64,000 nucleotides of DNA from Neolewinella aquimaris (GCF_014197245.1 NZ_JACIFF010000004.1:191548-255547); one strand, 5' to 3'; numbered from the stretch's first letter, positions 1 through 9,173 are shown. The notes: generated by a model from the letters alone, not told the origin. Made by a program: numbers and translations.

Positions 1-1357
1 CCTTGAAGCGGAAGGCCTCGATGTGTGATGCCATGGCCTGCATTGCTTTTTGTAATTCGGCTTGCACCTGCGACCCCGCCCAGTGGCCGGATGAGGGTGT
101 CGCTCCCGCAAAATACTTGTGCGTAAGCACGGTGACGCGATTAAGGAAATTGCCCAGTTTATCAGCCAGGTCCTTGTCGTAGTACTCCGTGAAGCCGTCC
201 CAGGTGAAGTCGGCATCGCTCTGCTCGGGTAAGTTGCGGATAAGCGCCCAGCGTAGGGCGTCTTCCCCATTTGGAAAGTCTTTAAACTCTTCGACGTACT
301 CGTGGAGCTCGATGCCCCAGCCGCGTGACTTGCTGAATTTGTCGCCCTCGAAGTTGAGGAACTGGTTGGCGGGTACGTTCTTCGGCAGCACGTAGTCGCC
401 GTGGGCCCGCAGCATGGCGGGGAAGATGAGGCAGTGAAACACGATGTTGTCCTTGCCGATGAAGTGGACCAGTTCGGTATCGGGGTTCTGCCAGTAGTCC
501 TTCCAGTCGCGGCCGTGGTCGAGGCACCACTGTTTGGTGCTGGAGATGTAGCCGATGGGGGCGTCGAACCAGACGTAGAGCACCTTGCCCTCCGCGTCCT
601 CCCGGGGTACGCTGATGCCCCAGTCGAGGTCGCGGGTGATGGCGCGGGCCTGTAGCCCTTCGTTGAGCCAGCTCATGCACTGGCCGATGACGTGCTTTTT
701 CCAGGTGGTGGGATCGTGCACTTGCTTGCCGTCGACGGTGCCTTCCTGGATCCAGGTGCGCAGGAAGTCTTCGTGTTTGGCCAGATCGAAGTACCAGTGT
801 TTGGTCTGCCGTAGTTCAGGGGTCGCACCGCTCAGTACGGAAACCGGGTTGATGAGCTCGGTGGGCGAAAGGTCGCTGCCGCAGTTTTCGCACTGATCGC
901 CGTAGGCTTCCGCAAAGCCGCAGCGGGGGCAGGTTCCTTTGATGTACCGGTCGGCGAGGAACTGCTTGAACTCCGGATCGTAGTACTGCTCGGTGTCCCG
1001 GACGATGAACTCCCCGCCCTTCTGGTCGAGGGTGCGAAAAAAGTCCTGGCTCGTCTCGTGGTGCAGCGGTGCGCTCGTGCGGTGGTAGTAGTCGAAGCTG
1101 ATACCGAGGGCGGCGAAGCTGGCCTTATTAAGGTTATGGTACTTGTCGATGATGTCCTGCGGCTCGATGCCTTCCTTCTTGGCCCGGAGGGTGATGGCGG
1201 CACCGTGCTCGTCGCTGCCGCAGACCCAGAGTACGTCCTTACCGGCGAGCCGGAGGTAGCGGGCGTAGATGTCGGCGGGCAGGTAGGCACCGGCGAGGTG
1301 GCCAAGATGAAGGGGGCCGTTCGCGTACGGTAGGGCGGAGGTGAGCAGGTGGGGCAT
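1..1357 (-). CDS. metG: Methionyl-tRNA synthetase, 5' part (runs off the left edge)
   Basis: Cytoplasmic enzyme that charges tRNA-Met. The reverse-strand frame starts at the ATG at 1357 with [20 protein letters not shown], which holds the class I HIGH-type motif HLGH, and stays open to base 1, so the C-terminal part lies outside the window. A zinc knuckle of the form [18 protein letters not shown] is encoded near 870-940, and the KMSKS-type loop reads KFSKS followed by RGWGIELHE near 305-350. The last visible residues are [11 protein letters not shown]. The ATG is only five bases from a TTACTTTG box (1363-1370), so the mRNA may be leaderless. The identification is secure; only the missing 3' end limits the entry. 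Confidence 0.95.
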   Translation of the reverse strand, partial: MPHLLTSALPYANGPLHLGHLAGAYLPADIYARYLRLAGKDVLWVCGSDEHGAAITLRAKKEGIEPQDIIDKYHNLNKASFAALGISFDYYHRTSAPLHHETSQDFFRTLDQKGGEFIVRDTEQYYDPEFKQFLADRYIKGTCPRCGFAEAYGDQCENCGSDLSPTELINPVSVLSGATPELRQTKHWYFDLAKHEDFLRTWIQEGTVDGKQVHDPTTWKKHVIGQCMSWLNEGLQARAITRDLDWGISVPREDAEGKVLYVWFDAPIGYISSTKQWCLDHGRDWKDYWQNPDTELVHFIGKDNIVFHCLIFPAMLRAHGDYVLPKNVPANQFLNFEGDKFSKSRGWGIELHEYVEEFKDFPNGEDALRWALIRNLPEQSDADFTWDGFTEYYDKDLADKLGNFLNRVTVLTHKYFAGATPSSGHWAGSQVQAELQKAMQAMASHIEAFRFK

Positions 1358-1925
1358 GGGCGCAAAGTAAACGGTAAGGTGGCAATCGGAGGTAGGGAGG
1401 GAAAAAAATTGCCCTTTCTGTAAAAAAATTTGCCGGGCCTTAACAAAAATCAAAAGCCTTAACAAATAATGTTTCTTCATGGGTGGGTTAATACCATATT
1501 GTATGGGTTTTACCCCCTAAATCACTCGAAATTGCTGATATGAAGGACTTTTGAAAAAATTGTGCGTAGACACATCCATGTCGCAATACGGATAAGGAAT
1601 AACCGTTTTTTATATGTATATCGGAAAGGAATACGTCCTTCCCTGAAATTTACAAGTGAGCCGGTTTGCGGAGAATGATCTCGGGAGAAACGTCAACTAA
1701 TCATCTTTCTCAACGGCTAGCAACGCGCGGATTACCATTCAGAACACGAGGCCCACAGTTCAGAACATGCGCACGTTACCAAAAAATTTACCCTTCGATT
1801 ATACTTTATAACACTAAGAACAGCAACTAAAAAATCAAGGTGGAAGGGTTTGTGCCCTTACACTGCTGTTTTAAGCGAATTGCGATTACCGGGATATCCC
1901 GGGATCCGACACTACAAACTTTTTC
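1358..1925. other. AT-rich intergenic region between divergent metG and a T9SS cargo gene
   Basis: 568 bases with no convincing gene, clearly richer in A and T than the flanking genes. It holds the metG -7 box, an AAGGG/CCCTT hairpin at about 1845-1860 and a perfect 14-base palindrome CCGGGATATCCCGG at 1889-1902, 23 bases before the ATG at 1926. Otherwise nothing recognisable. Confidence 0.5.
1363..1370 (-). promoter_or_regulatory. Candidate -7 box of metG
   Basis: TTACTTTG on the minus strand, one base from the Bacteroidota TAnnTTTG consensus, five bases upstream of the metG ATG. No clear -33 TTG was found at the right distance. Confidence 0.4.
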
Positions 1926-2909
1926 ATGAAACTCATCTTTACCCTCGTCCTTTGCGGGATGGGCCTGGTGCTTGGTGCCCAGACCTGTATCCTCACTTCA
2001 CAAAGCCAGGATTTTTGTACCGAATGCTCAACTCAGAGTGTCAATGGGGAGCCACCCGCACTTATTAACGGTGTATTTAGCGGAACGCTGGAGATTACTA
2101 CAACCTATGAAATCAGTGCAGCTTGTCTGGCTAACGTAGTCTTCTCCGGTACGGTCGTCTTTGAATTGAACAAGAAGAACCACTTGACTTTCGGCCAGGA
2201 TCCTCAAGTAGCTGAGGGCACCAACACTACGGTTGCTAGCCATAATGCACAGGGTGGTGGAATCATCTACGCCTTTGGAACATCGTATACGAAGCCGTAC
2301 ACCGAATTTGAAGCCATCATGTCTCCAGCTGCTGGCAGCGGCGGTATAGGCGGCGGTGGCAGCGGCAGCGCTCAGCTCCCGGTCACTCTCCTCCACTGGA
2401 ATGCGACCGCTACCAGCGCCGGCATCAACCTGTCGTGGGCCAGCCTGAACGAGACCGACAACGATTACTACTCCGTAGAGCACAGCACCGACGGCCTGAC
2501 GTTCCGCGAACTCACCAGCGTAGAGGGCAGCTTCACCACCACCGAGGTACAGGAGTACGCCTACCGCCACCTCAGTCCCGCGGCGGGCACCAACTACTAC
2601 CGCCTGGTCCAGTACGACATTGACGGTACCCGCACCCGCTTCGGCGTGGTGAGCGCGGAGGTCGCAGCTACCCAGGCCGGTTATACCCTATCCCCGAATC
2701 CCGCACGGGCGGGACAGGAGATCGTACTGCACGATCCAGCCAGCCGGGGGGTTACTCCGATCACCCTGCACCACATCGACGGCCGCCTGATCCGGTCCTA
2801 TACGACCGTACCCAACGAGGCAACCCGCATTCAGCTGCCCGACGGCGTGACCCACGGCATGTACGTAGTTCGCTACGGCAGCAAAAGCAAGCTGCTGGTC
2901 GTTCGTTAA
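1926..2909 (+). CDS. Secreted protein with T9SS C-terminal sorting domain
   Basis: A 327-residue protein with a cleavable signal peptide (MKLIFTLVLCGMGLVLGAQ). Residues about 20-135 form a cysteine-containing, probably beta-rich N-terminal part that I do not recognise. A glycine/serine-rich linker (about 138-150) leads to a fibronectin-like segment starting LPVTLLHWNATATSAGINLS and running through YYSVEHSTDG and YYRLVQYDIDGT, a block seen in many Bacteroidota T9SS cargo proteins. The last roughly 80 residues are the sorting domain: YTLSPNPARAGQEIVLHD, then IDGRLIRSY and GMYVVRYGSKSKLLVVR. Such proteins are exported by T9SS and attached to the surface or released. The specific role is unknown. 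Confidence 0.85.
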   Translation: MKLIFTLVLCGMGLVLGAQTCILTSQSQDFCTECSTQSVNGEPPALINGVFSGTLEITTTYEISAACLANVVFSGTVVFELNKKNHLTFGQDPQVAEGTNTTVASHNAQGGGIIYAFGTSYTKPYTEFEAIMSPAAGSGGIGGGGSGSAQLPVTLLHWNATATSAGINLSWASLNETDNDYYSVEHSTDGLTFRELTSVEGSFTTTEVQEYAYRHLSPAAGTNYYRLVQYDIDGTRTRFGVVSAEVAATQAGYTLSPNPARAGQEIVLHDPASRGVTPITLHHIDGRLIRSYTTVPNEATRIQLPDGVTHGMYVVRYGSKSKLLVVR

Positions 2910-2982
2910 ACGCATTGGTTTTGTAAGGCCTTCGCAACACCGCTCAGTAGGCGGAAAACCGAAGGTGACCGTAGGGCTTGTT

Positions 2983-3021
2983 GGGGGAGGGATGCTGACT
3001 TTTAGTAGTCATCCCTCCCCC
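2983..3021 (+). terminator. Terminator-like hairpin after the 327-residue T9SS protein
   Basis: A perfect 12-bp stem (GGGGGAGGGATG at 2983-2994, CATCCCTCCCCC at 3010-3021) with a 15-base loop, 74 bases past the stop. The following ACCCTTTTGG is only weakly T-rich, so termination is likely but not certain. Confidence 0.5.
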
Positions 3022-3188
3022 ACCCTTTTGGCATATCGTCCCCAGCGCGAGTAGATTAATCGTGGCGAGCGGCTTGTGATCGATTAACACCATGTGAGGG
3101 CAATAAAGTGAATGGCCGGGTGGTTTATAAGCCACCCACATTCATTACCGGTCATTGCCGGTGATTTTGCTATCATTTTGTTCTTCTC

Positions 3189-3566
3189 ATGAAAGTATTT
3201 GCCCTTTTCCTGCTCCTCTATGGTGGCAGCGAGCTTGTCGGCCAGTCCGCCTACGCGGCGTCCGGCCCCCACGTTCACAGCAGCATACCGATGCTCTCGA
3301 TTACCCATGCTTCGACCGCAGTAGGTCGATCGGCACGCCTCACCGCTCCCCTGCCGAATAAACAACTGCTGGCTCCGCCAAGTCCGGGGCACGGTGCTGC
3401 TTACCGGATCGACCTTCCGCTCATCAACGTAAGGGGCGCGCAGCACCAAGAATTCGACGCTGGAGGCTTCTTCGGACAGAACTCCCTCTTCGAAGCCGAA
3501 AATTCGGCGGTAAATGCATTTACAGTACGGTTCGGGCGGTACATTCATTCGCTCATCAGCGGGTAG
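3189..3566 (+). CDS. Small secreted protein of unknown function
   Basis: A 125-residue frame starting MKVFALFLLLYGGSELVGQS, which has the length and hydrophobicity of a signal peptide with cleavage likely near residue 19-24. The rest has no motif I recognise and no clear sorting domain, lipobox or membrane span. It lies between a terminator-like hairpin and the promoter of kduI, so it would be a single-gene unit. A longer minus-strand frame covers the same DNA (3084-3647) but has no recognisable N-terminus. The call rests on the signal peptide and on filling an otherwise empty stretch, so it is tentative. Confidence 0.45.
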   Translation: MKVFALFLLLYGGSELVGQSAYAASGPHVHSSIPMLSITHASTAVGRSARLTAPLPNKQLLAPPSPGHGAAYRIDLPLINVRGAQHQEFDAGGFFGQNSLFEAENSAVNAFTVRFGRYIHSLISG

Positions 3567-3622
3567 AGCTGGTAGACCACGCCGGTGACACACAGCGATC
3601 ACTCCACCGACTATATTGTGCG

Positions 3623-3630
3623 TATATTTG
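3623..3630 (+). promoter_or_regulatory. Promoter -7 box of kduI
   Basis: TATATTTG, an exact match to TAnnTTTG, 19 bases before the kduI ATG at 3650. A -33 TTG at the usual spacing is not evident. Confidence 0.55.
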
Positions 3631-3649
3631 ACGCACAAACAAGTCACCT

Positions 3650-4480
3650 ATGGAAATCCGCTACGGCATTCACCCCACCCACTTCAAGATACAGACTACC
3701 CAGGAGAATCGGGACGAGTTTTTAGCTTCCGGTCTGATGGAGCCCGGCAAGCTGCGCCTCGTACATTCTCACTACGACCGCTTCGTATTCGGAGGCGTGG
3801 TGCCGACCACCGATCCGGTAGCCCTGGAAAACGACGATGCGCTCAAGGCCGCTTACTTTCTCGAGCGCCGGGAACTGGGCATCCTAAATTTGGGCGGTGA
3901 CGGTTCGGTATTCGTTGACGGCACCGACTATCCGCTGGGGCGGTTCGATTGCCTCTACGTCGGACGGGGTGCCCAAACGGTGACCTTCAGTAGTAAATCC
4001 GCCGGCACGCCCGCACACTTTTACCTCAATTCCGCCCCCGCCCACCGCGAGTACCCAACCACTAAGTATACCCAGGCCCAGGCCAACCGGGTAGCCCTCG
4101 GTGACCAGCCGCACGCCAACAAGCGGGTATTGTACCAGTACATTCACGAAGACGGCATCCAGAGTTGTCAGCTGGTAATGGGCTTCACCGAGCTGCTGGA
4201 AGGCAACGTCTGGAACACCTTCCCGCCCCACACCCACGAGCGGCGCATGGAAGTGTACCTCTACTTCGATCTACCGGAAGAAGCACTCGTGATGCATTTT
4301 ATGGGTGCGCCCGACGAAACACGTCACCTGGCGGTCCGCAATTTCGAGGCCGTGATCTCTCCACCCTGGTCCATTCACAGCGGTGCCGGTACCGCGGCCT
4401 ACCGTTTCGTGTGGGGGATGGCGGGAGAAAATCAGGCCTTTTCGGATATGGATGCCGCGCCGCTGTCCGAAATCCGCTAG
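3650..4480 (+). CDS. kduI: 5-dehydro-4-deoxy-D-glucuronate isomerase
   Basis: Cytoplasmic isomerase converting 5-keto-4-deoxyuronate to 3-deoxy-D-glycero-2,5-hexodiulosonate, a step in the breakdown of unsaturated uronates released by polysaccharide lyases. The 276-residue length matches the family (278 in E. coli). Four metal ligands can be placed: His194, His196 and Glu201 in PPHTHERRMEVY, and His243 in PWSIHSGAG. These keep exactly the spacing of E. coli His196, His198, Glu203 and His245, shifted by two. The N-terminus (MEIRYGIHPTHFK) and the RRELGILNLGG segment are also typical. It has its own -7 box, and a regulator gene follows 24 bases downstream, probably in the same transcript. No other uronate gene is in the window. 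Confidence 0.95.
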   Translation: MEIRYGIHPTHFKIQTTQENRDEFLASGLMEPGKLRLVHSHYDRFVFGGVVPTTDPVALENDDALKAAYFLERRELGILNLGGDGSVFVDGTDYPLGRFDCLYVGRGAQTVTFSSKSAGTPAHFYLNSAPAHREYPTTKYTQAQANRVALGDQPHANKRVLYQYIHEDGIQSCQLVMGFTELLEGNVWNTFPPHTHERRMEVYLYFDLPEEALVMHFMGAPDETRHLAVRNFEAVISPPWSIHSGAGTAAYRFVWGMAGENQAFSDMDAAPLSEIR

Positions 4481-4504
4481 ATTGCACCTCTCCTAAAGGA
4501 TATC

Positions 4505-5194
4505 ATGCCAGTGTACCAACCGTCGGACATGCGGGTCACCCAGCAGAGCGCAGCAGCCACCCATACGGCCGATTGCGTGATCTTTGGCTTCGCCGAGGGT
4601 GATCTGCGGGTGCTGCTGGTCCGTCGTGCGATAGCACCCTTTGCGGGCTACTGGGTACTGCCCGGTGGTGCCATGGGCGCGGGTGAAAACCTGGACGCAA
4701 CGGCCCGCCGGGTAATGAGCGAACTGGTCGGGGTGCGAGACCTGTACCTGCGCCAGATCGGGACCTACAGCGATCCCGACCGCCACCCGGTGCGCCGCGT
4801 GGTGACCACCAGTTACTACGCCCTCGTCAGGCCGGAACACCACGCTCCGACGGCCCGCGATTATTTGACGGAGGCCCGGTGGTTTTCTATTCCCGACGTT
4901 CCCGAGCTGGGCTTCGACCACTCCCGCTTGCTCACCGACGCTCACGCCCGTCTCACCTTGCACCTGCGCACCCGCCCCCTTGCCTTCGACCTGCTGCCCG
5001 CCCGCTTTACGCTTTCGGAAGTACACCGCCTTTACCAGGAAATACTGGGCGAGACACTGGACCGCCGCAATTTTCGCCGCAAACTACTGTCCTACCCCTT
5101 CCTGATCGAAACCAATCAGAAACGCCAGGGGGTCAAGGGAGGTCCCCTCCTCTACCGGATCGACCGAGCCGCCCTCGACCGCGAACTGGCTTAA
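4505..5194 (+). CDS. Nudix-fold transcriptional regulator (NrtR/AraR type)
   Basis: A 229-residue protein with an N-terminal Nudix fold (about 20-150) and a C-terminal winged helix (about 160-229: PARFTLSEVHRLYQEILG, RRNFRRKLL, then a basic KRQGVKGGPLLYRID tail). The Nudix box, GGAMGAGENLDATARRVMSE, keeps the first glycine and glutamate, but the REx2EE core is degraded to RVMSEL. Catalysis is therefore unlikely, which is typical of NrtR-type regulators that use the domain to bind an effector. Bacteroides AraR, a sugar-responsive regulator, has this architecture. Placement directly after kduI suggests control of uronate use, which is inference. An AAAGGA stretch lies eight bases before the ATG. 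A catalytic Nudix hydrolase is the less likely alternative. Confidence 0.8.
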   Translation: MPVYQPSDMRVTQQSAAATHTADCVIFGFAEGDLRVLLVRRAIAPFAGYWVLPGGAMGAGENLDATARRVMSELVGVRDLYLRQIGTYSDPDRHPVRRVVTTSYYALVRPEHHAPTARDYLTEARWFSIPDVPELGFDHSRLLTDAHARLTLHLRTRPLAFDLLPARFTLSEVHRLYQEILGETLDRRNFRRKLLSYPFLIETNQKRQGVKGGPLLYRIDRAALDRELA

Positions 5195-5312
5195 ATATCA
5201 GTTAATTTATATGTCGGGATACCTACCTGCGTTGTAGCTGAGTATTTTCATGATGCACTAAACCACCTTCAATCCATTCCGGTGAAGGTTAACCCAGTTA
5301 CACTCTCCCCAT

Positions 5313-5942
5313 ATGAGACTCATTTTACCCTCGATTTGCCTCCTGCTCATCCTGCTGCTGCCGTCCTGCGGCCCGAAGGTGTACGAGGCACCCAATATGG
5401 CCTCTACCACCCAGAGCCACCAGATCATCGCGATCGTCCCCCCCAGCGTAGCCATCAAGGGTCGGCCGAAGGACGACCAGGAACAACTCGAAGCCGCCGC
5501 CCGGGAAGACACCTATACCTTTCAGCGCGAAATTTACAGCTGGATGTTGCGGCGTAAACAGCAGGGCAAGATCCGTGGACTCGAAATCATGGACCCGGAA
5601 ACCACCAACGCCAAGCTGGAACGCGCCGGTTACACGATCGACAGCCGCTCCCTCACCCCGGCCGAAATGGCCCGCGCCCTGGGCGTGGACGCGGTGATCA
5701 CCACCCGCTTCAACATGAGCAAACCCATGAGCCAGGGAGCCGCCATCGCCCTCGGGATACTGGTCGGTGTTTCGGGCGCGACCAACTCGACCACCGTCAA
5801 CATGGACATCCACGACGCCCGGGAAGGGATGGTCTGGAACTACGATTGGGAAGCCAGCGGCGGCGTTCTGAATAAAGCGGAAGACCTAGTGGAAAGTCTG
5901 ATGCGCAACGCCAGCAAACGCATGCCGTACGTGATAAAGTAA
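5313..5942 (+). CDS. Lipoprotein of unknown function
   Basis: A 209-residue protein with a lipoprotein signal peptide ending LLPSC, so Cys19 would be lipidated and the protein anchored in an envelope membrane. The mature part begins PKVYEAPNM; a segment at about 30-45 reads QIIAIVPPSVAIKGRP, and MARALGVDAVITTRFNMSKP lies near residue 120. This resembles envelope lipoproteins with an FlgT/TolB-N-like fold, but I cannot assign a family. A short hydrophobic glycine-rich stretch (AIALGILVGVSGA) follows. A terminator-like hairpin at 5967-6006 closes the unit. No function is assigned. Confidence 0.75.
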   Translation: MRLILPSICLLLILLLPSCGPKVYEAPNMASTTQSHQIIAIVPPSVAIKGRPKDDQEQLEAAAREDTYTFQREIYSWMLRRKQQGKIRGLEIMDPETTNAKLERAGYTIDSRSLTPAEMARALGVDAVITTRFNMSKPMSQGAAIALGILVGVSGATNSTTVNMDIHDAREGMVWNYDWEASGGVLNKAEDLVESLMRNASKRMPYVIK

Positions 5943-5966
5943 ACCCTTCTTCACCCCCTGTACCAC

Positions 5967-6016
5967 CGGGCCCCGTGTGCAGAACTGACGTTCGCCGCGG
6001 GGCCCGCGTGTTTTAG
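5967..6016 (+). terminator. Intrinsic terminator after the lipoprotein gene
   Basis: Nine-bp GC stem, CGGGCCCCG (5967-5975) with CGGGGCCCG (5998-6006), followed by CGTGTTTTAG. It lies 25 bases past the stop and ahead of the nuclease promoter. Confidence 0.6.
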
Positions 6017-6039
6017 CCCCCCGGCTGCTCCCCGCCCCC

Positions 6040-6047
6040 TACCTTCG
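6040..6047 (+). promoter_or_regulatory. Candidate -7 box of the secreted nuclease gene
   Basis: TACCTTCG, matching the TAnnTTCG variant seen at several genes in this window, 30 bases before the ATG at 6078. Confidence 0.4.
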
Positions 6048-6077
6048 CACCCTACTCCCGCCCTAAACCCTACCATC

Positions 6078-8948
6078 ATGCGATGTTTCCTCCTGTGTTG
6101 CAGCCTATTTTGTTGTGTGTCCCTTGCAGCCCAGGATCGCGTCATCCTCACCGGACTGCTCGACGGAACCGCCCCCGGCGCCAAGCCCCGGGCCATCGAA
6201 TTGTACGTGGATGGCACGGTAGATCTGGGGGATTACGTCATCCAACGCTACGCCAATACCGGCACCGAACCCACCGGGATCGCACTCTCGGGCACCTACA
6301 CCGACGCCTTCGTTTACGTAGTCAACGGCACGGACGAGTTCGCGCAAGCCTTCGGTACGGCGGGCGACTTCGCAAATATCATTTCCTCGGGTACGGTGTC
6401 CGGAAACGGCAACGATGCCTTCGCCCTTTCCCGCAACGGCACCATCCTCGACCAGGTGGGCGGCGAAATCGGGGACGACACCGACCTTTACACAGATAGT
6501 TACCTGTACCGGACGGACAACACCGGCCCCGACGGCGGCTGGGTAGCGGCCAACTGGACCATCCCCGGCAACGACGTGCTTGACAACAAATCACTGGCGG
6601 AGATCGGCGCGCTGGTCCCCTTCGGCAGTTACCGGGTGGGTGCCGTCGGACCTTCCGTTGCTGTCTCCCCCACTGCTGATCTAGGGGAACCGGAAAAGAA
6701 CGGAGCATTTACCCTGACCCTTTCCGAACCGGCGGCGCAGTCGGTGACCATCACCTACGAACTAGGCGGTACGGCCGTGGCCGGTACCGATTTTACCGAT
6801 CCGCAATCCGGAAGCGTGGACATTCCCGCCGGAACACTTTCCGTCCCGGTAAATTTGACCGTCATTGACGACAAAACAATCGAGGGTACGGAGACGATCG
6901 AGCTAACGGTGACCGCCGTGACGGACGCCCGGTACGCTACGGGGGCCACAGCAACCCTGTCCCTGACCGACGACGACCTGGGCAGCGATCCGATCGGAAT
7001 TCACCTCGTGCAGGGCACGACGGACGTCAGTCCACTGGCCGGCAATACCGTCACCGTGCAGGCAGTAGTTGTCGGCGATTTTCAGGCGGGGCTGGGCGGA
7101 TTTTATCTTCAGGAGGAAGATGCCGACGCCGACCTGGACAGCCTCACCTCCGAGGGCATTTTTGTCTTCGCGAGCAGCCCGGACGTAAACATCGGCGACC
7201 TCGTGACCGTGACTGCCGTAGTCGAAGAACGGTTCAATCAGACGCAACTGCGGGGCGGGGACGCAGGAGCAATGATCACCATTGAAGCAGTGAACGTTGG
7301 CATGCCAACCGCGGTCAATCTGGCCCTTCCCTCATCCGATGACCGGCTCGAAGCATTCGAGGGAATGCGCGTGAGTCCCGTGAATATGGTCATCACCAGC
7401 GTCGACGGCCTGGAGCGATTCGGGGAAATCGAGGTCACCTCGGACGAGCGCCTGGTCCAGTTCACCGAGTGCAACGAACCCAACGCTACCGCCCTGGCAG
7501 CCTTCATCGCAACCCAGGAGAATGATGTGGTAGTGATCGATGACGGCCGGAGTGGAACCAACCTGCGCCCCATCCTGCTGCCCACCGGTGATCCCCTTTC
7601 GGCACGGACGGAATTTCGGGCGGGCCAGCGAATCAGCGGGCTGACCGGAGTACTGGGGTACGGCTTCAACCGCTACCGCATCCAGCCGACGGAGACGGAC
7701 CGGGTCACGCTATCCGGCAACGAACGGCCGACCGATGCTCCGGACGTCGGGGGGAACCTTCGTGTAGTCAGTGCCAACGTACTGAATTACTTCACCACCC
7801 TGGGTAGTCGCGGGGCGGATACGGAAGGGGAACTTCAGCGCCAGGAGGCGAAAATCGTAGCGGCAATGTGCGCACTGGAGGCCGACATCATCGGTCTGAT
7901 CGAAATCGAAAACAACGACAACGTGGCCCTGGCCCGGTTAGTAGATTCCCTCTCCGTACACTGCGGCTCACGCTATCGGTATGTGGTATCCCCCAACCCC
8001 GGCGAAGATCAGATCATGGTGGCGCTGGTGTACCGCAGCGATCGCGTTGAAGAATCCGGCACGGCCGCCGCGCTGGCTACGCCGGCTTCCCTTTTCGTAG
8101 GTCCGGGAACGAACCGGGTGCCTCTGGCCCAGACCTTCCGGGTCATCGATTCTACGAGTCCGAGCTTTGGTGAAACGCTTACCGTCTGCGTCAACCACCT
8201 GAAGAGCAAGGGTAGTGGGTGCGGCGACGGAGACGACGACAGTGGTGGAGCCGGAAACTGCAACGGTACCCGCACCGGTGCCGCTCGCGCCATCACGGAA
8301 TGGTTGGCGACCGATCCGACCGGTAGTGAAGACTCCGACGTACTCATTATCGGCGACCTCAACAGCTACCGGATGGAAGACCCAATCGACGTATTTCTCC
8401 AGGCCGGTTACCAAAACACGAAGACCCTCGTAGGGGACGGTAAATTTCCCTGTGGCGGCGGTCCGCCTTCCTACGTCTTCGGTGGCCGATGGGGTAGTTT
8501 AGATTACGCACTGGCCAGCCCATCCCTCGCCCGCCACATCACCGGTGCCACTGCCTGGACCGTAAACGCCCCCGAACCGGAAATCCTAGATTACAACACC
8601 GAAGACGGTGGCGCGCACATCTACGCCGCCGACTTCTACCGCTTCAGCGACCACGATCCCATCGTCGTCGGCATCGACCTCGGACAAATCGTAAACAAGG
8701 TCCCCAACGGTGCCGGCACCGCCTCCCCCGTCGAACTGCAACGCAGCGGAGAGAGCTCCTATACCTTCGTCAATATGGTCCGCCGGAGCGAATACCTCAT
8801 CACGAATGCCGCGGGGCAGGTGCTCCACCGTGGGGTAGCCACACCCCTGGCCGGCACCATCAGCACGGTTGGATTGCCGGCCGGCATTTACTTCGTCGTG
8901 CTCCGCGAGCCGGGCGTGGAGATAGCGACCTTCAAGGTCTTCAAGTAG
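6078..8948 (+). CDS. Secreted multidomain nuclease/phosphatase with T9SS tail (ExeM-like)
   Basis: A 956-residue extracellular protein. Domains in order: signal peptide (1-18); a lamin-tail-like domain (about 20-190, starting VILTGLLDGTAPGAKPRAIE); a Calx-beta domain (about 195-300, with GTAVAGTDFTDPQSGSVDIP); an OB-fold-like segment (about 305-405); an endonuclease/exonuclease/phosphatase domain (about 560-870); and a T9SS sorting domain (about 875-956). The EEP motifs are complete: SANVLNYF, LIEIENND, NHLKSKGSGC, IIGDLNSY, DYALAS and SDHDPIVV. The organisation resembles ExeM/XdsA-type extracellular nucleases that degrade DNA outside the cell or in biofilm, possibly for phosphate. Substrate is inferred; a phosphodiesterase of other specificity is possible. 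The stop codon lies inside the first unit of a tandem repeat array. Confidence 0.9.
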   Translation: MRCFLLCCSLFCCVSLAAQDRVILTGLLDGTAPGAKPRAIELYVDGTVDLGDYVIQRYANTGTEPTGIALSGTYTDAFVYVVNGTDEFAQAFGTAGDFANIISSGTVSGNGNDAFALSRNGTILDQVGGEIGDDTDLYTDSYLYRTDNTGPDGGWVAANWTIPGNDVLDNKSLAEIGALVPFGSYRVGAVGPSVAVSPTADLGEPEKNGAFTLTLSEPAAQSVTITYELGGTAVAGTDFTDPQSGSVDIPAGTLSVPVNLTVIDDKTIEGTETIELTVTAVTDARYATGATATLSLTDDDLGSDPIGIHLVQGTTDVSPLAGNTVTVQAVVVGDFQAGLGGFYLQEEDADADLDSLTSEGIFVFASSPDVNIGDLVTVTAVVEERFNQTQLRGGDAGAMITIEAVNVGMPTAVNLALPSSDDRLEAFEGMRVSPVNMVITSVDGLERFGEIEVTSDERLVQFTECNEPNATALAAFIATQENDVVVIDDGRSGTNLRPILLPTGDPLSARTEFRAGQRISGLTGVLGYGFNRYRIQPTETDRVTLSGNERPTDAPDVGGNLRVVSANVLNYFTTLGSRGADTEGELQRQEAKIVAAMCALEADIIGLIEIENNDNVALARLVDSLSVHCGSRYRYVVSPNPGEDQIMVALVYRSDRVEESGTAAALATPASLFVGPGTNRVPLAQTFRVIDSTSPSFGETLTVCVNHLKSKGSGCGDGDDDSGGAGNCNGTRTGAARAITEWLATDPTGSEDSDVLIIGDLNSYRMEDPIDVFLQAGYQNTKTLVGDGKFPCGGGPPSYVFGGRWGSLDYALASPSLARHITGATAWTVNAPEPEILDYNTEDGGAHIYAADFYRFSDHDPIVVGIDLGQIVNKVPNGAGTASPVELQRSGESSYTFVNMVRRSEYLITNAAGQVLHRGVATPLAGTISTVGLPAGIYFVVLREPGVEIATFKVFK

Positions 8949-9173
8949 CGACGGCCTTCAGCCGTCACGCTGCCCGTACTTATGTTGCTAAACAGCCGGT
9001 CGGCTCAAGCCGACGCTACTGTAGCGACGGCCTTCAGCCGTCACGCTGTCTGTACTTGTGTTAGTAAACAGCTGATCGGCTCAAGCCGACGCTACTGTAG
9101 CGACGGCCTTCAGCCGTCACGCTGCCCGTACTTGTGTTAGTAAACAGCTGGTCGGCTGAAGGCCGACGCTACT
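8945..9173. repeat. Three tandem 76-77-bp REP-like units filling a convergent gap
   Basis: Units at 8945-9020, 9021-9096 and 9097-9173 are nearly identical. Each contains two imperfect palindromes: one near its start (GACGGCCTTCAGCCGTC) and one at its end (GTCGGCTCAAGCCGAC or close variants). Unit 3 has one extra base in the second hairpin (GGCTGAAGGCC). The array starts at the base before the nuclease TAG stop and ends on the first base of the HtrA-like gene's stop codon on the other strand, so it occupies the whole gap. The units are palindromic and lack unique spacers, so this is not CRISPR. Confidence 0.85.

Noticed and set aside
3084-3647. 187-codon minus-strand frame opposite the small secreted protein
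   Set aside because: Its sequence is irregular with no N-terminal signal or motif; the plus-strand frame has a good signal peptide, although neither is certain.
8945-9173. CRISPR array
   Set aside because: Units are 76-77 bp, fully repeated including the parts between hairpins, with no unique spacers and no cas genes.
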